Source: Kocuria sp.
GTDB taxonomy: Bacteria; Actinomycetota; Actinomycetes; Actinomycetales; Micrococcaceae
NCBI RefSeq assembly: GCF_030536815.1
Contig: NZ_JAUNPE010000006.1
Location: 2,104-50,163 of the forward strand
Length of the DNA stretch: 48,060 nt
Direction of reading: 5' to 3'
Within the stretch, counting starts at the first letter, position 1. Each line of letters opens with the position of its first letter. A program made the position numbers and the translations under genes. A model generated the notes under the pieces. It had not been told where the DNA came from. It was given only the letters and a program-made list of their open reading frames with translations, and searched no databases. Of the stretch, positions 23,308-31,905 are shown piece after piece.

Positions 23308-25089
23308 GTGCACAGTGGGCACATGAGCGCACCAGAGAAGCGAACACGGGCCCAGCAGCGTGTTGTGGCGGCGCAGCAGCCGCGACGACAACAGTCCGTG
23401 CCGTCACCCTCGGTTCCCCGGGGGCGCACGGGGGAACCCGAGCACACCGTTGAGAGCGAAGCGGAAGCTCACGATCATGCGGCTGCTCAGACCGAGGGAT
23501 TGGAGCTGGCGGGCCGCCTGGGTTCCGGCCGCGGAACACGTAGCTGGCTGGCCAAGGAAGAGCAGAGCCGGGAGAAGTTCACGGTCACGTTCGCCACGGG
23601 TACGTCGGCACAGGAACGCGGCGCACAGCAGCGGGCCATGGTCAGGGTGGCCGAATACTGGGTCGGTGTGGCGGATCCGCACCTCGTAGCGGTCCGTGGC
23701 ACGATCGGCCAGGGCGAGACCGCGCAGGCGCTGGTGACCGAGCATACGGAGGGGAACTCCCTGGCACGCAGGATCGTTGAGGACGGTCGGGTTCCCCCGG
23801 CCGAGCTCTCGCCAATCCTTGCCGCCGCGGCCAGGGGGCTGGCCACGTTGCACGACCACGGTTGGGTGCACGGGACCATGAGTCCGCACCGCATCCTTCT
23901 GGGGCCGGAGGGGCAGGTGCGGATCGACGGGTACGGGTTACCGGACACATCCGGGCCAACCGAGCCGGGTGAAACGGCGCAGCCCGTGACGGCGGCGTCC
24001 TGGGGCCACGACGACAGGCCGGAAATGCTGGATCGGGCCATTGCCCGGTCACCCGCCGATGACGTCAAAGCTCTGGCCACGCTGGCGTGGTTGGCACTCA
24101 CCGGAAGGTCACCGGGCTCGGATTCCCACCGAGTGCCACTGACACTTGTCTGCCCCGCAGCTCCCAGGGGTCTGGTGTTGATGCTGGAGGCAGCACTGAA
24201 TGATGACTCGACCACGCGACCCACCGCCCATGAGTTTGCCACCGGGATCGCGGCGATCCCCGCAGTCAAGGTGCCGTCCACATCCGTTCGTCCGCAGCCG
24301 CCGGACATCATTCGGGCCGACGGCACGGAAGTGAAACTGGGGCGCACCATGCTTCCGAGGCTGCGCCGCGGATCGACCGTCGCTGCGGCACCCCATGGCC
24401 GGTCGCGGCGACACCCGTTGCTTCTCGCTTGCGCGGCCACCGCGCTTGTCGCCTGTGCCTGGTTCGCACTACCTGGAGTCATTGGAACCGGCGGTTCGCC
24501 CGTTGCCGGCGAGCCACAGGTGGCCGGGTCAGAGGAATCGGATATCAGTACACCGGGGGAATCGCGGGTGGGGCCTGCCCCGGAGGTCGAGACCACGGCG
24601 CCGTCGGCAACGGCGACCGAACCCGGGCAGGACACGACACGGGCGGCCGAGCACGCCGCGCGAGCTCTCGTGACCTCCCGGGCAGAAGCGCTGGCCGCCG
24701 GGGATCAGAAGGCACTGGAGGCGGTGTACGTGCCCGGGTCGAGATTGCAGAAAAGTGACCAGTCAACCATTGCCCACGCCGCGGAACAGGATGTGGGTTC
24801 CAGCGGCTACACGGCCCTGTCCGGGCTGAGCATGAAGGTGGAGCGCATTGAAGCCCTCACCACCGCACCCGGGGAGCACGGGAAACCGGCCGAGAACTCG
24901 CATGCCGGTGGTGCGCACACTTTTTATACGGAGATCCTGACCCGTGGTTGGCACGGGGAAATTCCGGAGGGCGCACACGTGGAGCGCGAGAACGCCACCG
25001 TGCGACAAACCGCGCATCTCACCGTGACCCGCACGGACGAGGGATGGCGCATCGTGGACGTGACACCGGTCGCAAGACAGAGCCGCTGA
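23308..25089 (+). CDS. Membrane-anchored pseudokinase with extracellular domain
   Basis: This 593-residue protein is laid out like a bacterial Ser/Thr kinase but lacks catalytic residues. A disordered N-terminus (1-65) leads to a kinase-like domain (about 66-310), one transmembrane helix (about 370-394), a Ser/Thr/Glu-rich linker and an outer domain of about 150 residues. The HRDxKPxN loop reads HGTMSPHRI (from residue 188) and the DFG site reads DGYG (207), so the catalytic Asp and Asn are missing; the VAIK lysine and a clear glycine loop are not seen. GTG 23308 follows GGAGGGGG by eight bases. It may bind a ligand or scaffold another kinase. The role is unknown. Confidence 0.75.
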   Translation: MHSGHMSAPEKRTRAQQRVVAAQQPRRQQSVPSPSVPRGRTGEPEHTVESEAEAHDHAAAQTEGLELAGRLGSGRGTRSWLAKEEQSREKFTVTFATGTSAQERGAQQRAMVRVAEYWVGVADPHLVAVRGTIGQGETAQALVTEHTEGNSLARRIVEDGRVPPAELSPILAAAARGLATLHDHGWVHGTMSPHRILLGPEGQVRIDGYGLPDTSGPTEPGETAQPVTAASWGHDDRPEMLDRAIARSPADDVKALATLAWLALTGRSPGSDSHRVPLTLVCPAAPRGLVLMLEAALNDDSTTRPTAHEFATGIAAIPAVKVPSTSVRPQPPDIIRADGTEVKLGRTMLPRLRRGSTVAAAPHGRSRRHPLLLACAATALVACAWFALPGVIGTGGSPVAGEPQVAGSEESDISTPGESRVGPAPEVETTAPSATATEPGQDTTRAAEHAARALVTSRAEALAAGDQKALEAVYVPGSRLQKSDQSTIAHAAEQDVGSSGYTALSGLSMKVERIEALTTAPGEHGKPAENSHAGGAHTFYTEILTRGWHGEIPEGAHVERENATVRQTAHLTVTRTDEGWRIVDVTPVARQSR

Positions 25090-25145
25090 GGGCCCCCGTG
25101 CCCCCGGGTACCGTCGCCTCATTGACGGGTGTCACCCCATGACAA

Positions 25146-25178
25146 GAGCCCCGCCGCGCACGAGGCGCTGCGGGGCTC
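25146..25178 (-). terminator. Hairpin between converging pseudokinase and membrane-protein genes
   Basis: GAGCCCCGC (25146-25154) pairs with GCGGGGCTC (25170-25178). The minus-strand exit is TTGTCATG, so it mainly fits the small membrane protein gene. Confidence 0.55.
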
Positions 25179-25203
25179 GACATGAGGTTCTAGAGCTGCG
25201 GGA

Positions 25204-25554
25204 TCACCAGAAGACGGCCACGGCTGCGTTGATCACTGCCATGCCGCCGACGGCGTGGGCGAGACCGGTCGAGACGGGTTCGCCGCGCTGGGTCTTGCGC
25301 ATCCCGATAAACGCGGCCACGGCCACGATCAACAAAATGACCAGCTTGACCCCGATCTTCAGGTGGTTGACCTCGAAACCCTCTTGCATTTCGCGCAGGG
25401 CCACCATGGCCAACCCGCTCAGGAGCATGACGATTGCGGCCCAGAACTGGCCCACGGTCACGGTGGGGCGCTTCATTGTGAAGATCCAGGTGCCGATGAT
25501 GACGGCCAGTCCGAGGAAGTGCAGAAACAACATGAGGCTGAAGAGAAAGTCCAT
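25204..25554 (-). CDS. Small four-helix membrane protein of unknown function
   Basis: The 116-residue product has four predicted transmembrane helices (about 4-25, 35-52, 66-86 and 95-115). A conserved-looking REMQEGFEVNHLKIGVKL lies between helices 2 and 3, and a histidine sits in helix 1 (LFLHFLGLAVIIG). I do not recognise a named family with confidence; the layout resembles small copper/heme-type or hypothetical actinobacterial membrane proteins. The ATG is preceded by TAGGGT at six bases (leaderless). It lies downstream of sucB, separated by a terminator. Confidence 0.75.
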   Translation of the reverse strand: MDFLFSLMLFLHFLGLAVIIGTWIFTMKRPTVTVGQFWAAIVMLLSGLAMVALREMQEGFEVNHLKIGVKLVILLIVAVAAFIGMRKTQRGEPVSTGLAHAVGGMAVINAAVAVFW

Positions 25555-25560
25555 GCTTCG

Positions 25561-25566
25561 ACCCTA
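25561..25566 (-). promoter_or_regulatory. -10 box for leaderless small membrane protein transcript
   Basis: On the minus strand TAGGGT is followed by six bases and the ATG at 25554. Its -35 region falls within the sucB terminator. Confidence 0.5.
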
Positions 25567-25582
25567 TCCGAGCCCCGCACGC

Positions 25583-25629
25583 AAAACCGCCGGGATGCGC
25601 TCTGGGTGATCCAGAACACATCCCGGCGG
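25583..25629 (-). terminator. Terminator of sucB
   Basis: CCGCCGGGATG (25587-25597) pairs with CATCCCGGCGG (25619-25629), and the loop holds a small TCTGG/CCAGA hairpin. On the minus strand the stem runs into GGTTTTGC. Confidence 0.7.
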
Positions 25630-25676
25630 CAAAAAATCAACCCTTCGGTTGACCGCTGCGGGTCAGTCGCAGCCCG

Positions 25677-27512
25677 TTACAGACCGACCTCGGACTCGAA
25701 GTGACCTTCTTCCAAACGCTTCTTCATGGTGGAGAGGAAGCGACCGGCATCCGCGCCGTCGACCAGGCGGTGGTCATAGGTGAGCGACAGGTAGCACATG
25801 TGACGGATAGCAATGGTGTCGTTGCCGTCGGCGTCGGTGATGACCATGGGGCGCTTCACAATGGTGCCCGTACCCAGGATGCCGACCTGCGGCTGGTTGA
25901 TGATGGGCGTGTCGAACAGGGCCCCGAAGGAACCGATGTTCGTGATTGTGAACGTGCCACCGGTCAGCTGATCCGGGGAAATGGAACCGTCCTTGGCGGC
26001 GGCACCCAGCTCCGCGATCTGCTTGGACAGGCCACCCAGGTTCAGGTCGCCGGCGTTCTTGATGACCGGAACCAGCAGACCACGCGGGGTGTCAACGGCG
26101 ATCGCAATGTCCTCGGAGCCGTTGTACACGATCTCCTTCTCGGACTCCTTGAACGTGGCGTTGAGGACCGGGTGGGCCTGCAGGGCCTCGGCCACCGCCT
26201 TGGCGAAGAACGGCAAGAAGGTCAGCTTGGCGCCTTCGCGCTTCTGGAACTGATCCTTGGCCCTGGATCGCAGCTGAGCCACGCGGGTCATGTCCACCTC
26301 GGTGACCTGGGTCAGCTGAGCAGACACGTCCAGTGACTCGCGCATGCGCTTGGCAATGGTCATACGGATGCGGGGAGCCTTCTCGGTGGTACCCCGCTTG
26401 GCGTCCGCGGCCGGAGCTGCGGACTTCTCCTTGGTGCCACCGGCCACGGCCGGTGCCATGTCCACCGACTGGTCCTTGGACTCGGAGGCCTTCGAGGATT
26501 CCTCGGCGGCAGCCAGCACATCCTGCTTACGGATACGGCCACCCACCCCGGTACCCGTGAGAGTGGAGAGATCCACGTTCTTCTCACGGGCCAGCTTGCG
26601 TACCAACGGAGTGACATAGCCCGCAGCCTCGGAGGGGCCCGAGGTCGACTTGGGCTTCTCGGACGAAGAATCGCTCTTCTTGGGCGCGGACGTGGACTCT
26701 TCCTTGGCCGGCTCCCGCTGGGGTTCTTCCTTCTTGGCGGGTGCCTTCTGCTCGGCAGCTTCTTCGGTGTTCTCACCGGAATCGGCTTCGGTAGCGGCGT
26801 CCTCGATCTGCTCGCCGGTGGCGCCCTCGGAGGAGCTCGTCGAGGAGTCGTCGGAGCCGGAGTCACCGGAGGAGGCGTCGGATTCGTCGCCGACGATGGC
26901 CAGGACCTGGCCGACCTCGGCGTCCTCGTCTTCCTGGACCTTGATCTCCAGCAGGGTGCCGGCCACGGGGGAAGGCACCTCGGTGTCGACCTTGTCGGTG
27001 GAGACCTCCAACAGGGGTTCGTCGACCTCGATCTGCTCGCCGACTTCCTTGAGCCAGCGGGTCACGGTGCCTTCGGTGACGGATTCACCCAGTGCGGGGA
27101 GGGTGACCTCCACGGAGTTGCCCGAAGACTTCTTGGTGTCGGCCTTCGGGGCTTCCTTGGGCTCTGCCTTCTGCTCGGCAGCTTCTTCGGTGTTCTCACC
27201 GGAATCGGCTTCGGTAGCGGCGTCCTCGATCTGCTCGTCGGAGGAATCATCGGAGCCGGAGTCGCCGGAACCGGAGCCGTCACCGATGACGACCAGCGGT
27301 GCGCCCACCTCGACGTCCTCGTCCTCGTCAACCAGAATTTTCTCGATGACACCCGCGACGGGGGAGGGAACCTCGGTGTCGACCTTGTCGGTGGAAACTT
27401 CGACTAAGGGTTCGTCAACGGCTACCTCGTCGCCAACTTCCTTGAGCCAACGAGTAACGGTGCCCTCGGTGACTGATTCGCCCAGTGCGGGCAGGTTAAC
27501 GGTTTCAGACAT
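25677..27512 (-). CDS. sucB: Dihydrolipoamide acyltransferase, E2 of 2-oxoglutarate dehydrogenase type
   Basis: This E2 core transfers the acyl group from E1 to CoA in an oxo-acid dehydrogenase complex. The 611 residues hold two lipoyl domains (about 1-78 and 134-211, each with the lipoylated Lys in STDKVDTEV, Lys43 in the first) and two long acidic linkers. A peripheral-subunit-binding domain (about 303-340, YVTPLVRKLAREKNV) and the catalytic domain follow, ending in SLTYDHRLVDGADAGRF with the active His and Asp. The actinobacterial homologue DlaT serves pyruvate and other complexes, so substrate choice is open. The linkers share a perfect 73-bp repeat. It lies 116 bases behind lpd. Confidence 0.93.
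   Translation of the reverse strand: MSETVNLPALGESVTEGTVTRWLKEVGDEVAVDEPLVEVSTDKVDTEVPSPVAGVIEKILVDEDEDVEVGAPLVVIGDGSGSGDSGSDDSSDEQIEDAATEADSGENTEEAAEQKAEPKEAPKADTKKSSGNSVEVTLPALGESVTEGTVTRWLKEVGEQIEVDEPLLEVSTDKVDTEVPSPVAGTLLEIKVQEDEDAEVGQVLAIVGDESDASSGDSGSDDSSTSSSEGATGEQIEDAATEADSGENTEEAAEQKAPAKKEEPQREPAKEESTSAPKKSDSSSEKPKSTSGPSEAAGYVTPLVRKLAREKNVDLSTLTGTGVGGRIRKQDVLAAAEESSKASESKDQSVDMAPAVAGGTKEKSAAPAADAKRGTTEKAPRIRMTIAKRMRESLDVSAQLTQVTEVDMTRVAQLRSRAKDQFQKREGAKLTFLPFFAKAVAEALQAHPVLNATFKESEKEIVYNGSEDIAIAVDTPRGLLVPVIKNAGDLNLGGLSKQIAELGAAAKDGSISPDQLTGGTFTITNIGSFGALFDTPIINQPQVGILGTGTIVKRPMVITDADGNDTIAIRHMCYLSLTYDHRLVDGADAGRFLSTMKKRLEEGHFESEVGL
26742..26814 (-). repeat. 73-bp direct repeat in sucB, copy 1 (second linker)
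   Basis: This segment is identical base for base to 27165-27237. It encodes QIEDAATEADSGENTEEAAE and neighbouring residues in the linker behind the second lipoyl domain. Confidence 0.9.
27165..27237 (-). repeat. 73-bp direct repeat in sucB, copy 2 (first linker)
   Basis: This is an exact copy of 26742-26814, encoding the acidic linker behind the first lipoyl domain. The two copies start 423 bases apart and are in frame with each other. Confidence 0.9.
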
Positions 27513-27628
27513 TGCCTTGTCCGTCCCTCTCTAAACGTAGAAATGCTCTCAAGTTGTCAGGGCGGGTGAGCGCCCCTGTGGTGGGCCAACCATCGATGCC
27601 CGCCGGGGTGGCGGGCATCGACTCGACA

Positions 27629-28996
27629 TCAACCATGCAGCGGGGCTCCGGCCAATGCCATGGCAGCTTCACCGATGGCCTCGTTTTGGGTGGGGTGGGC
27701 GTGGATGAACGCGGCGACGTCCTCCGGGTAAGCCTCCCAGTTGACCATGAGCTGACCTTCACCGATCTGCTCACTGATGCGTGTGCCAATGGCGTGGAAT
27801 CCGACAATGGGACCGTCCTTCTCGCGCACGAGCTTGATGATGCCGCCCGTGCCGAGGATGGAGCTCTTACCGTTGCCGGCCAGATTGTATTCGAAGGTCT
27901 CCACGTTGTCCTTACCGAACTTCTCCTCGGCCTTGGGCTGGGAATAGCCCACGGAGGCGATTTCGGGTTCGGTGAAGGTGACCTTGGGAATGTTGATGTC
28001 CTCGACGATCACGGGGCTCAGACCGGCGATCTCCTCGGCCACGAAACGACCCTGCTGGTAACCGCGGTGCGCCAGTTGAACGCCGGGAACAATGTCCCCG
28101 ATGGCGTAGATGTTGCCGACACCGGTGTGCAGACGCTCATTGGGAGTCACGAAGCCGCGATCCATGGGGATGCCCTGATCCTCGAAGCCCATGTTGTCGG
28201 TGTTGGGGCCGCGGCCGACCGCCACGAGAACGATGTCCGCTTCGAATTCCTTGCCGTCCGCCAGCGTGACCTTGGCGCCGTCGTCGTTTTGTTCGACCTT
28301 GTCGAAGAACGTACCCAGGTTGTACTTGATGCCGCGCTTCTTGAACTCGCGCTCGGCGACCTTGATGATGGCGGGATCTTCGTTGGCGACCAGATGGGGC
28401 AGCCCCTCGATCACGGTGACATCCACGCCGAAGGAACGCCACATGGACGCGAATTCACAACCGATCACGCCGCCGCCCAACACAATCGCGGACTTGGGCA
28501 CGAAGTCGATCTCGAGGGCCTCGGTCGAGGTCATCACACGACCGCCGATCTCGATGCCCAGGGTCTTGGCGTAGGAACCGGTGGCCAGGATGATGTGCTC
28601 ACCGGTGTACGTGGTGCCGTTGGCTTCAATGGTGTTGGGTCCGGTCAGTTTGCCTTCGCCGGCAATGACCTCGATCTTGCGCATCTTCATAAGACCGGTG
28701 AGGCCCTTGAATTTGCCCTGCACGATCTTGTTCTTGTAGTCGCGCACCGCACCCATGTCGATGGATTCCAAGGTGGCCTTGATGCCGTACTTCTCCGACT
28801 CACGGGTACCCTCGGCCAATTCGGCGGAATGCAGGTACGCCTTGGTGGGGATGCAACCCCAGTGCAGACACGTACCGCCCAGCTTCTCCTTTTCGAACAA
28901 TGCCACGGAGTAACCCAGCTGAACTGCGCGCAATGCTGCTGCGTATCCGGCGGATCCACCGCCCAGGACGAGAATGTCGTATTGGTTGTCGGCCAC
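27629..28996 (-). CDS. lpd: Dihydrolipoyl dehydrogenase (E3)
   Basis: This FAD enzyme re-oxidises the dihydrolipoyl groups of E2 with NAD. The 455-residue protein has the FAD loop LGGGSAGYAAALRA and the redox-active disulfide GGTCLHWGCIPTKA (Cys43 and Cys48). The NAD domain includes VLGGGVIGCEFA, and the C-terminal base pair region is HAHPTQNEAIGEA. The GTG start has GAGGGAG about six bases upstream and a possible -10 TACACT further up. It is upstream of sucB on the same strand, so E3 and E2 are probably co-transcribed. Confidence 0.96.
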   Translation of the reverse strand: MADNQYDILVLGGGSAGYAAALRAVQLGYSVALFEKEKLGGTCLHWGCIPTKAYLHSAELAEGTRESEKYGIKATLESIDMGAVRDYKNKIVQGKFKGLTGLMKMRKIEVIAGEGKLTGPNTIEANGTTYTGEHIILATGSYAKTLGIEIGGRVMTSTEALEIDFVPKSAIVLGGGVIGCEFASMWRSFGVDVTVIEGLPHLVANEDPAIIKVAEREFKKRGIKYNLGTFFDKVEQNDDGAKVTLADGKEFEADIVLVAVGRGPNTDNMGFEDQGIPMDRGFVTPNERLHTGVGNIYAIGDIVPGVQLAHRGYQQGRFVAEEIAGLSPVIVEDINIPKVTFTEPEIASVGYSQPKAEEKFGKDNVETFEYNLAGNGKSSILGTGGIIKLVREKDGPIVGFHAIGTRISEQIGEGQLMVNWEAYPEDVAAFIHAHPTQNEAIGEAAMALAGAPLHG

Positions 28997-29107
28997 GTTG
29001 GCTCCCTCGGGGTTCGAGTGTATTGACGTTGCTAGCGGTCTGGCCGTACCGATCTGCGGTCCGTTCAGACACTGAGATGTTTTGTCCCCACCTTATCGCC
29101 ACGCCCA

Positions 29108-29141
29108 GGGTCTCACCAGGTATTGCTGGCTCCTGAGACCC
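29108..29141 (-). terminator. Hairpin behind pepA
   Basis: GGGTCTCA (29108-29115) pairs with TGAGACCC (29134-29141), with an inner CCAG/CTGG pair. No T tract follows. It lies in the 181-base gap between pepA and lpd and probably ends pepA transcripts. Confidence 0.4.
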
Positions 29142-29177
29142 CGATGCGTGGCGTGTGTGGTGGGGGGGATCATTTCC

Positions 29178-30719
29178 CTACGACGCGTAGTTCTCGGCCA
29201 CGCTCAACAGGGTGCGAACACCGAAGCCGGTTCCCTCCTTGGGTGTGTAGCCCCAGGGGGAGCCCTCGTTGAACGATGGGCCGGCAATGTCCACGTGGGC
29301 CCACGGGACGCGGTTTCCCTTGATTTCCGGCACGAACTCGCGCAGGAACAAGCCCGCGACCAGCATGCCCCCGAACTTGTCGCCCATGTTCTTGATGTCG
29401 GCCACGTTGGAGTTCAAGGATGCTCGCAGGTGCTCGGGCAACGGCATGGCCCAGGACGCTTCGCCAACAGCGGAAGCGGCCTCGGTCACCATGTCGCGCG
29501 CCGCCTCATCGCCCATGACGGCGGCGGTGCGGTTGCCGAGTGCGACCATCTGGGCTCCCGTGAGGGTCGCGATGTCCACCAGCAGGTCCGGATCCTCCTG
29601 CCCCGCGGCCCACAGGCCGTCGGCCAGCACCAGGCGCCCTTCGGCATCGGTGTTGAGCACTTCCACGGTGTGACCGGAATGCATGGTCAGCACGTCTCCG
29701 GGGCGGGTTGCGGTGGCGGAGGGCAGGTTCTCCGCCAAGCACAGCCAACCGGTCACGGCCACGGGCAGCTTCAACTCGGCCGCGGCCATCACGGTGGCGA
29801 GCACGGCTGCGGCTCCGGCCATGTCCGACTTCATCGTCATCATTGACGCGGGGGGCTTCAACGACAGTCCCCCCGAATCGAAGGTGATGCCCTTACCGAC
29901 GAACGCTACGTGGCGCTTGGCTTTCGCGGGGGCCCATTCGAGCTTGACGAGGCGGGGGCCGTTCACCGACCCCTGGCCGACACCGAGCAACCCGCCGAAA
30001 TTGCCTCGGGCGAGTTCCTTCTCGGCCAGCACGGTGACCTTGACCTTGCTGCCCCCGGCGGCGGCGACCGCGTAGTCGGCCACGAATTCCGGATTGGCGG
30101 TGTCCGGGGACAGGTCGACCAGATTGCGCGCGGTGCGTACGGCCTTGATCACGTGCGCGGCACGCTCCACGGCCGCGTGGGATTGCTTGGCCAGGTCCTT
30201 GGCCACGCACACGGTGGCCGAGTCGACGGGGGCCGATTGCTTGTCCAGGGTATGGACCTTCTGCGCCGTGTAGCTGAAGGCGCCCATTCCCAGGCCTTCC
30301 GCGACGGCCTGAACCTCGGTCACGGACGTGGCGGGGAGGGCCACGACGACGCTCGTGGCCTTGCCTGCCAACTGGCGAACGGCGGCGCCGGCGGCCCGGC
30401 GCAGGGACTCCGCGTGAGCGGCGTCGTCGTTGGGGGTGGAGGTTGCACCCAGGCCCGTGAAGGCGACCAGTCGTGCCGACACGTTGGAGGGGGCCGGGAT
30501 CACGGTGACGGAATCCGCTGAACCGGAGGCGCCGGCGAGTTCGGCGAGCTCGGACAGTGCGCGGCTCAGTTTGGCACTCGCGGAGGGGCCAAGGTTGACG
30601 GAGGTACCCGGGGACTCCACGCCCACGATGAGGGCGTCCGCGGTGATCGCTGCCGGCGACTTGGCACTGACGGCCAATCTCAGATCGCTGATATTCACAA
30701 TGTCCTGCACGGTGGTCAC
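29178..30719 (-). CDS. pepA: Leucyl aminopeptidase (M17)
   Basis: This cytoplasmic M17 metallo-aminopeptidase releases N-terminal residues from peptides. The 513 residues include an N-terminal macro-like domain and the catalytic domain with VGKGITFDSGGLSLKPPASM, the signature NTDAEGRLVLADGL and the VDIATLTGAQ segment. Metal-binding Lys, Asp and Glu residues are all in place. The GTG at 30719 follows AAGGAC by about eight bases. It occupies the place of pepB (Rv2213) next to the sucB-lipBA-glnA block in mycobacteria. Confidence 0.95.
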   Translation of the reverse strand: MTTVQDIVNISDLRLAVSAKSPAAITADALIVGVESPGTSVNLGPSASAKLSRALSELAELAGASGSADSVTVIPAPSNVSARLVAFTGLGATSTPNDDAAHAESLRRAAGAAVRQLAGKATSVVVALPATSVTEVQAVAEGLGMGAFSYTAQKVHTLDKQSAPVDSATVCVAKDLAKQSHAAVERAAHVIKAVRTARNLVDLSPDTANPEFVADYAVAAAGGSKVKVTVLAEKELARGNFGGLLGVGQGSVNGPRLVKLEWAPAKAKRHVAFVGKGITFDSGGLSLKPPASMMTMKSDMAGAAAVLATVMAAAELKLPVAVTGWLCLAENLPSATATRPGDVLTMHSGHTVEVLNTDAEGRLVLADGLWAAGQEDPDLLVDIATLTGAQMVALGNRTAAVMGDEAARDMVTEAASAVGEASWAMPLPEHLRASLNSNVADIKNMGDKFGGMLVAGLFLREFVPEIKGNRVPWAHVDIAGPSFNEGSPWGYTPKEGTGFGVRTLLSVAENYAS

Positions 30720-30925
30720 GATGGTGTCCTTTCGTTCGGAAACACTGGCACAAGCCCACGCCAGGAGGATCGCAACGTGGGGACCGTCACCGATCTTATC
30801 CGGACGGGTAGTTCCGCAGTACGCTGCGGGAATACCGGCGGGTCACACCGGCGTTGAAGTCAGTGATGTCAGGCGCGGCGATTCCCTTGCCGGAGTCGCC
30901 CCACTATTTTCTGCAGGAGGTCGAT

Positions 30926-31846
30926 GTGCTGGATCCAACGGCGCTGTACCTGAGTGACCCCGCGTTGCTGGGGGATGGGCGACTGCGCGGATTGCCCATG
31001 ATCGTGGCGCTGTCCGGATACGTGGAGGCGGGCCACCTGGCCGGGCAAATCGAAGCCGTGGTCATGGATTCCATGCCCAGTGAAACCCTGGCCCAGTTCG
31101 ACCTGGACCAGCTCTACGACTACCGATCCCGCCGCCCGCACGTGAAATTCGTGGAGGACCACTTCGAGGAGTGGGACGCACCGGAATTGACCCTGCGCGT
31201 GGTCACGGACGGCCTGGGTCGTCATTTCCTGCTCCTCACCGGACCCGAACCCGACACTCAGTGGGAACGCTTCACCCAGGCCGTGGTCGGTCTGGCGCAG
31301 CGCCTGGATGTGAGCCTCGTGGCATTGGTGAGCGGCATTCCCATGCCCGTTCCCCACACCCGCCCCATGCTGGTCACCGCACACGGCCCGCGCGCGGACC
31401 TGCTGCCGAGCACGGGCGGTAACAAGCCGACCTTTGAAATCAGCGCCTCCGTCTCGCACCTGCTGGAATTGCGGTTGCAGGACGGTGGTATTGATCACGT
31501 GGGCCTGTCGGTGCACGTACCGCAGTACCTGGCGGAGTCGTATTTGCCGCAGGCCGCCGTGGCCGCCCTGGAGCACTTGAGCGCGGTCACGGGTCGCACC
31601 TTGCCCACCGACGAGCTGCGCGAGGCATCCCGCGGGGTGATTCAGCAGATCAACGAACAGGCCAACGGGTCCCCGGAAATCCAGTCCGTCATCGAGAACA
31701 TGGAACGGCGATACGATGACGTGGTCGATGCGTCAGCGCATCGGTCCATTCTGGCTGGTCCTGACCACGACGATCTGCCCGACGCCGACGAACTCGGAGC
31801 CGCAGCGGAGGCTTTCCTCGCGTCTCAGGACGAGCAGGACCATTGA
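30926..31846 (+). CDS. PAC2-family (proteasome assembly chaperone-like) protein
   Basis: This is a PAC2-domain protein. Actinobacterial members resemble eukaryotic proteasome assembly chaperone 2, but no bacterial function is proven. LPMIVALSGYVEAGHLAGQ and LVALVSGIPMPVPHTRPM are family segments, and HVPQYLAESYLPQAA and the acidic C-terminal tail are also typical. I chose GTG 30926 (306 residues) because AGGAGG stands five bases upstream; an ATG at 30866 would add 20 residues without a ribosome site. It is divergent from pepA and followed by an MFS transporter 59 bases on. Confidence 0.83.
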   Translation: MLDPTALYLSDPALLGDGRLRGLPMIVALSGYVEAGHLAGQIEAVVMDSMPSETLAQFDLDQLYDYRSRRPHVKFVEDHFEEWDAPELTLRVVTDGLGRHFLLLTGPEPDTQWERFTQAVVGLAQRLDVSLVALVSGIPMPVPHTRPMLVTAHGPRADLLPSTGGNKPTFEISASVSHLLELRLQDGGIDHVGLSVHVPQYLAESYLPQAAVAALEHLSAVTGRTLPTDELREASRGVIQQINEQANGSPEIQSVIENMERRYDDVVDASAHRSILAGPDHDDLPDADELGAAAEAFLASQDEQDH

Positions 31847-31905
31847 TCTCGCGGCCCCCGCAGTAACCGGGCCGCGTTCTCCACCGCGATCCAAGGACTT
31901 CGAAC

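Noticed and set aside
26650..27534. 294-residue Ser/Pro-rich frame opposite sucB
   Set aside because: It repeats because the sucB linkers repeat; no independent coding signal was seen.
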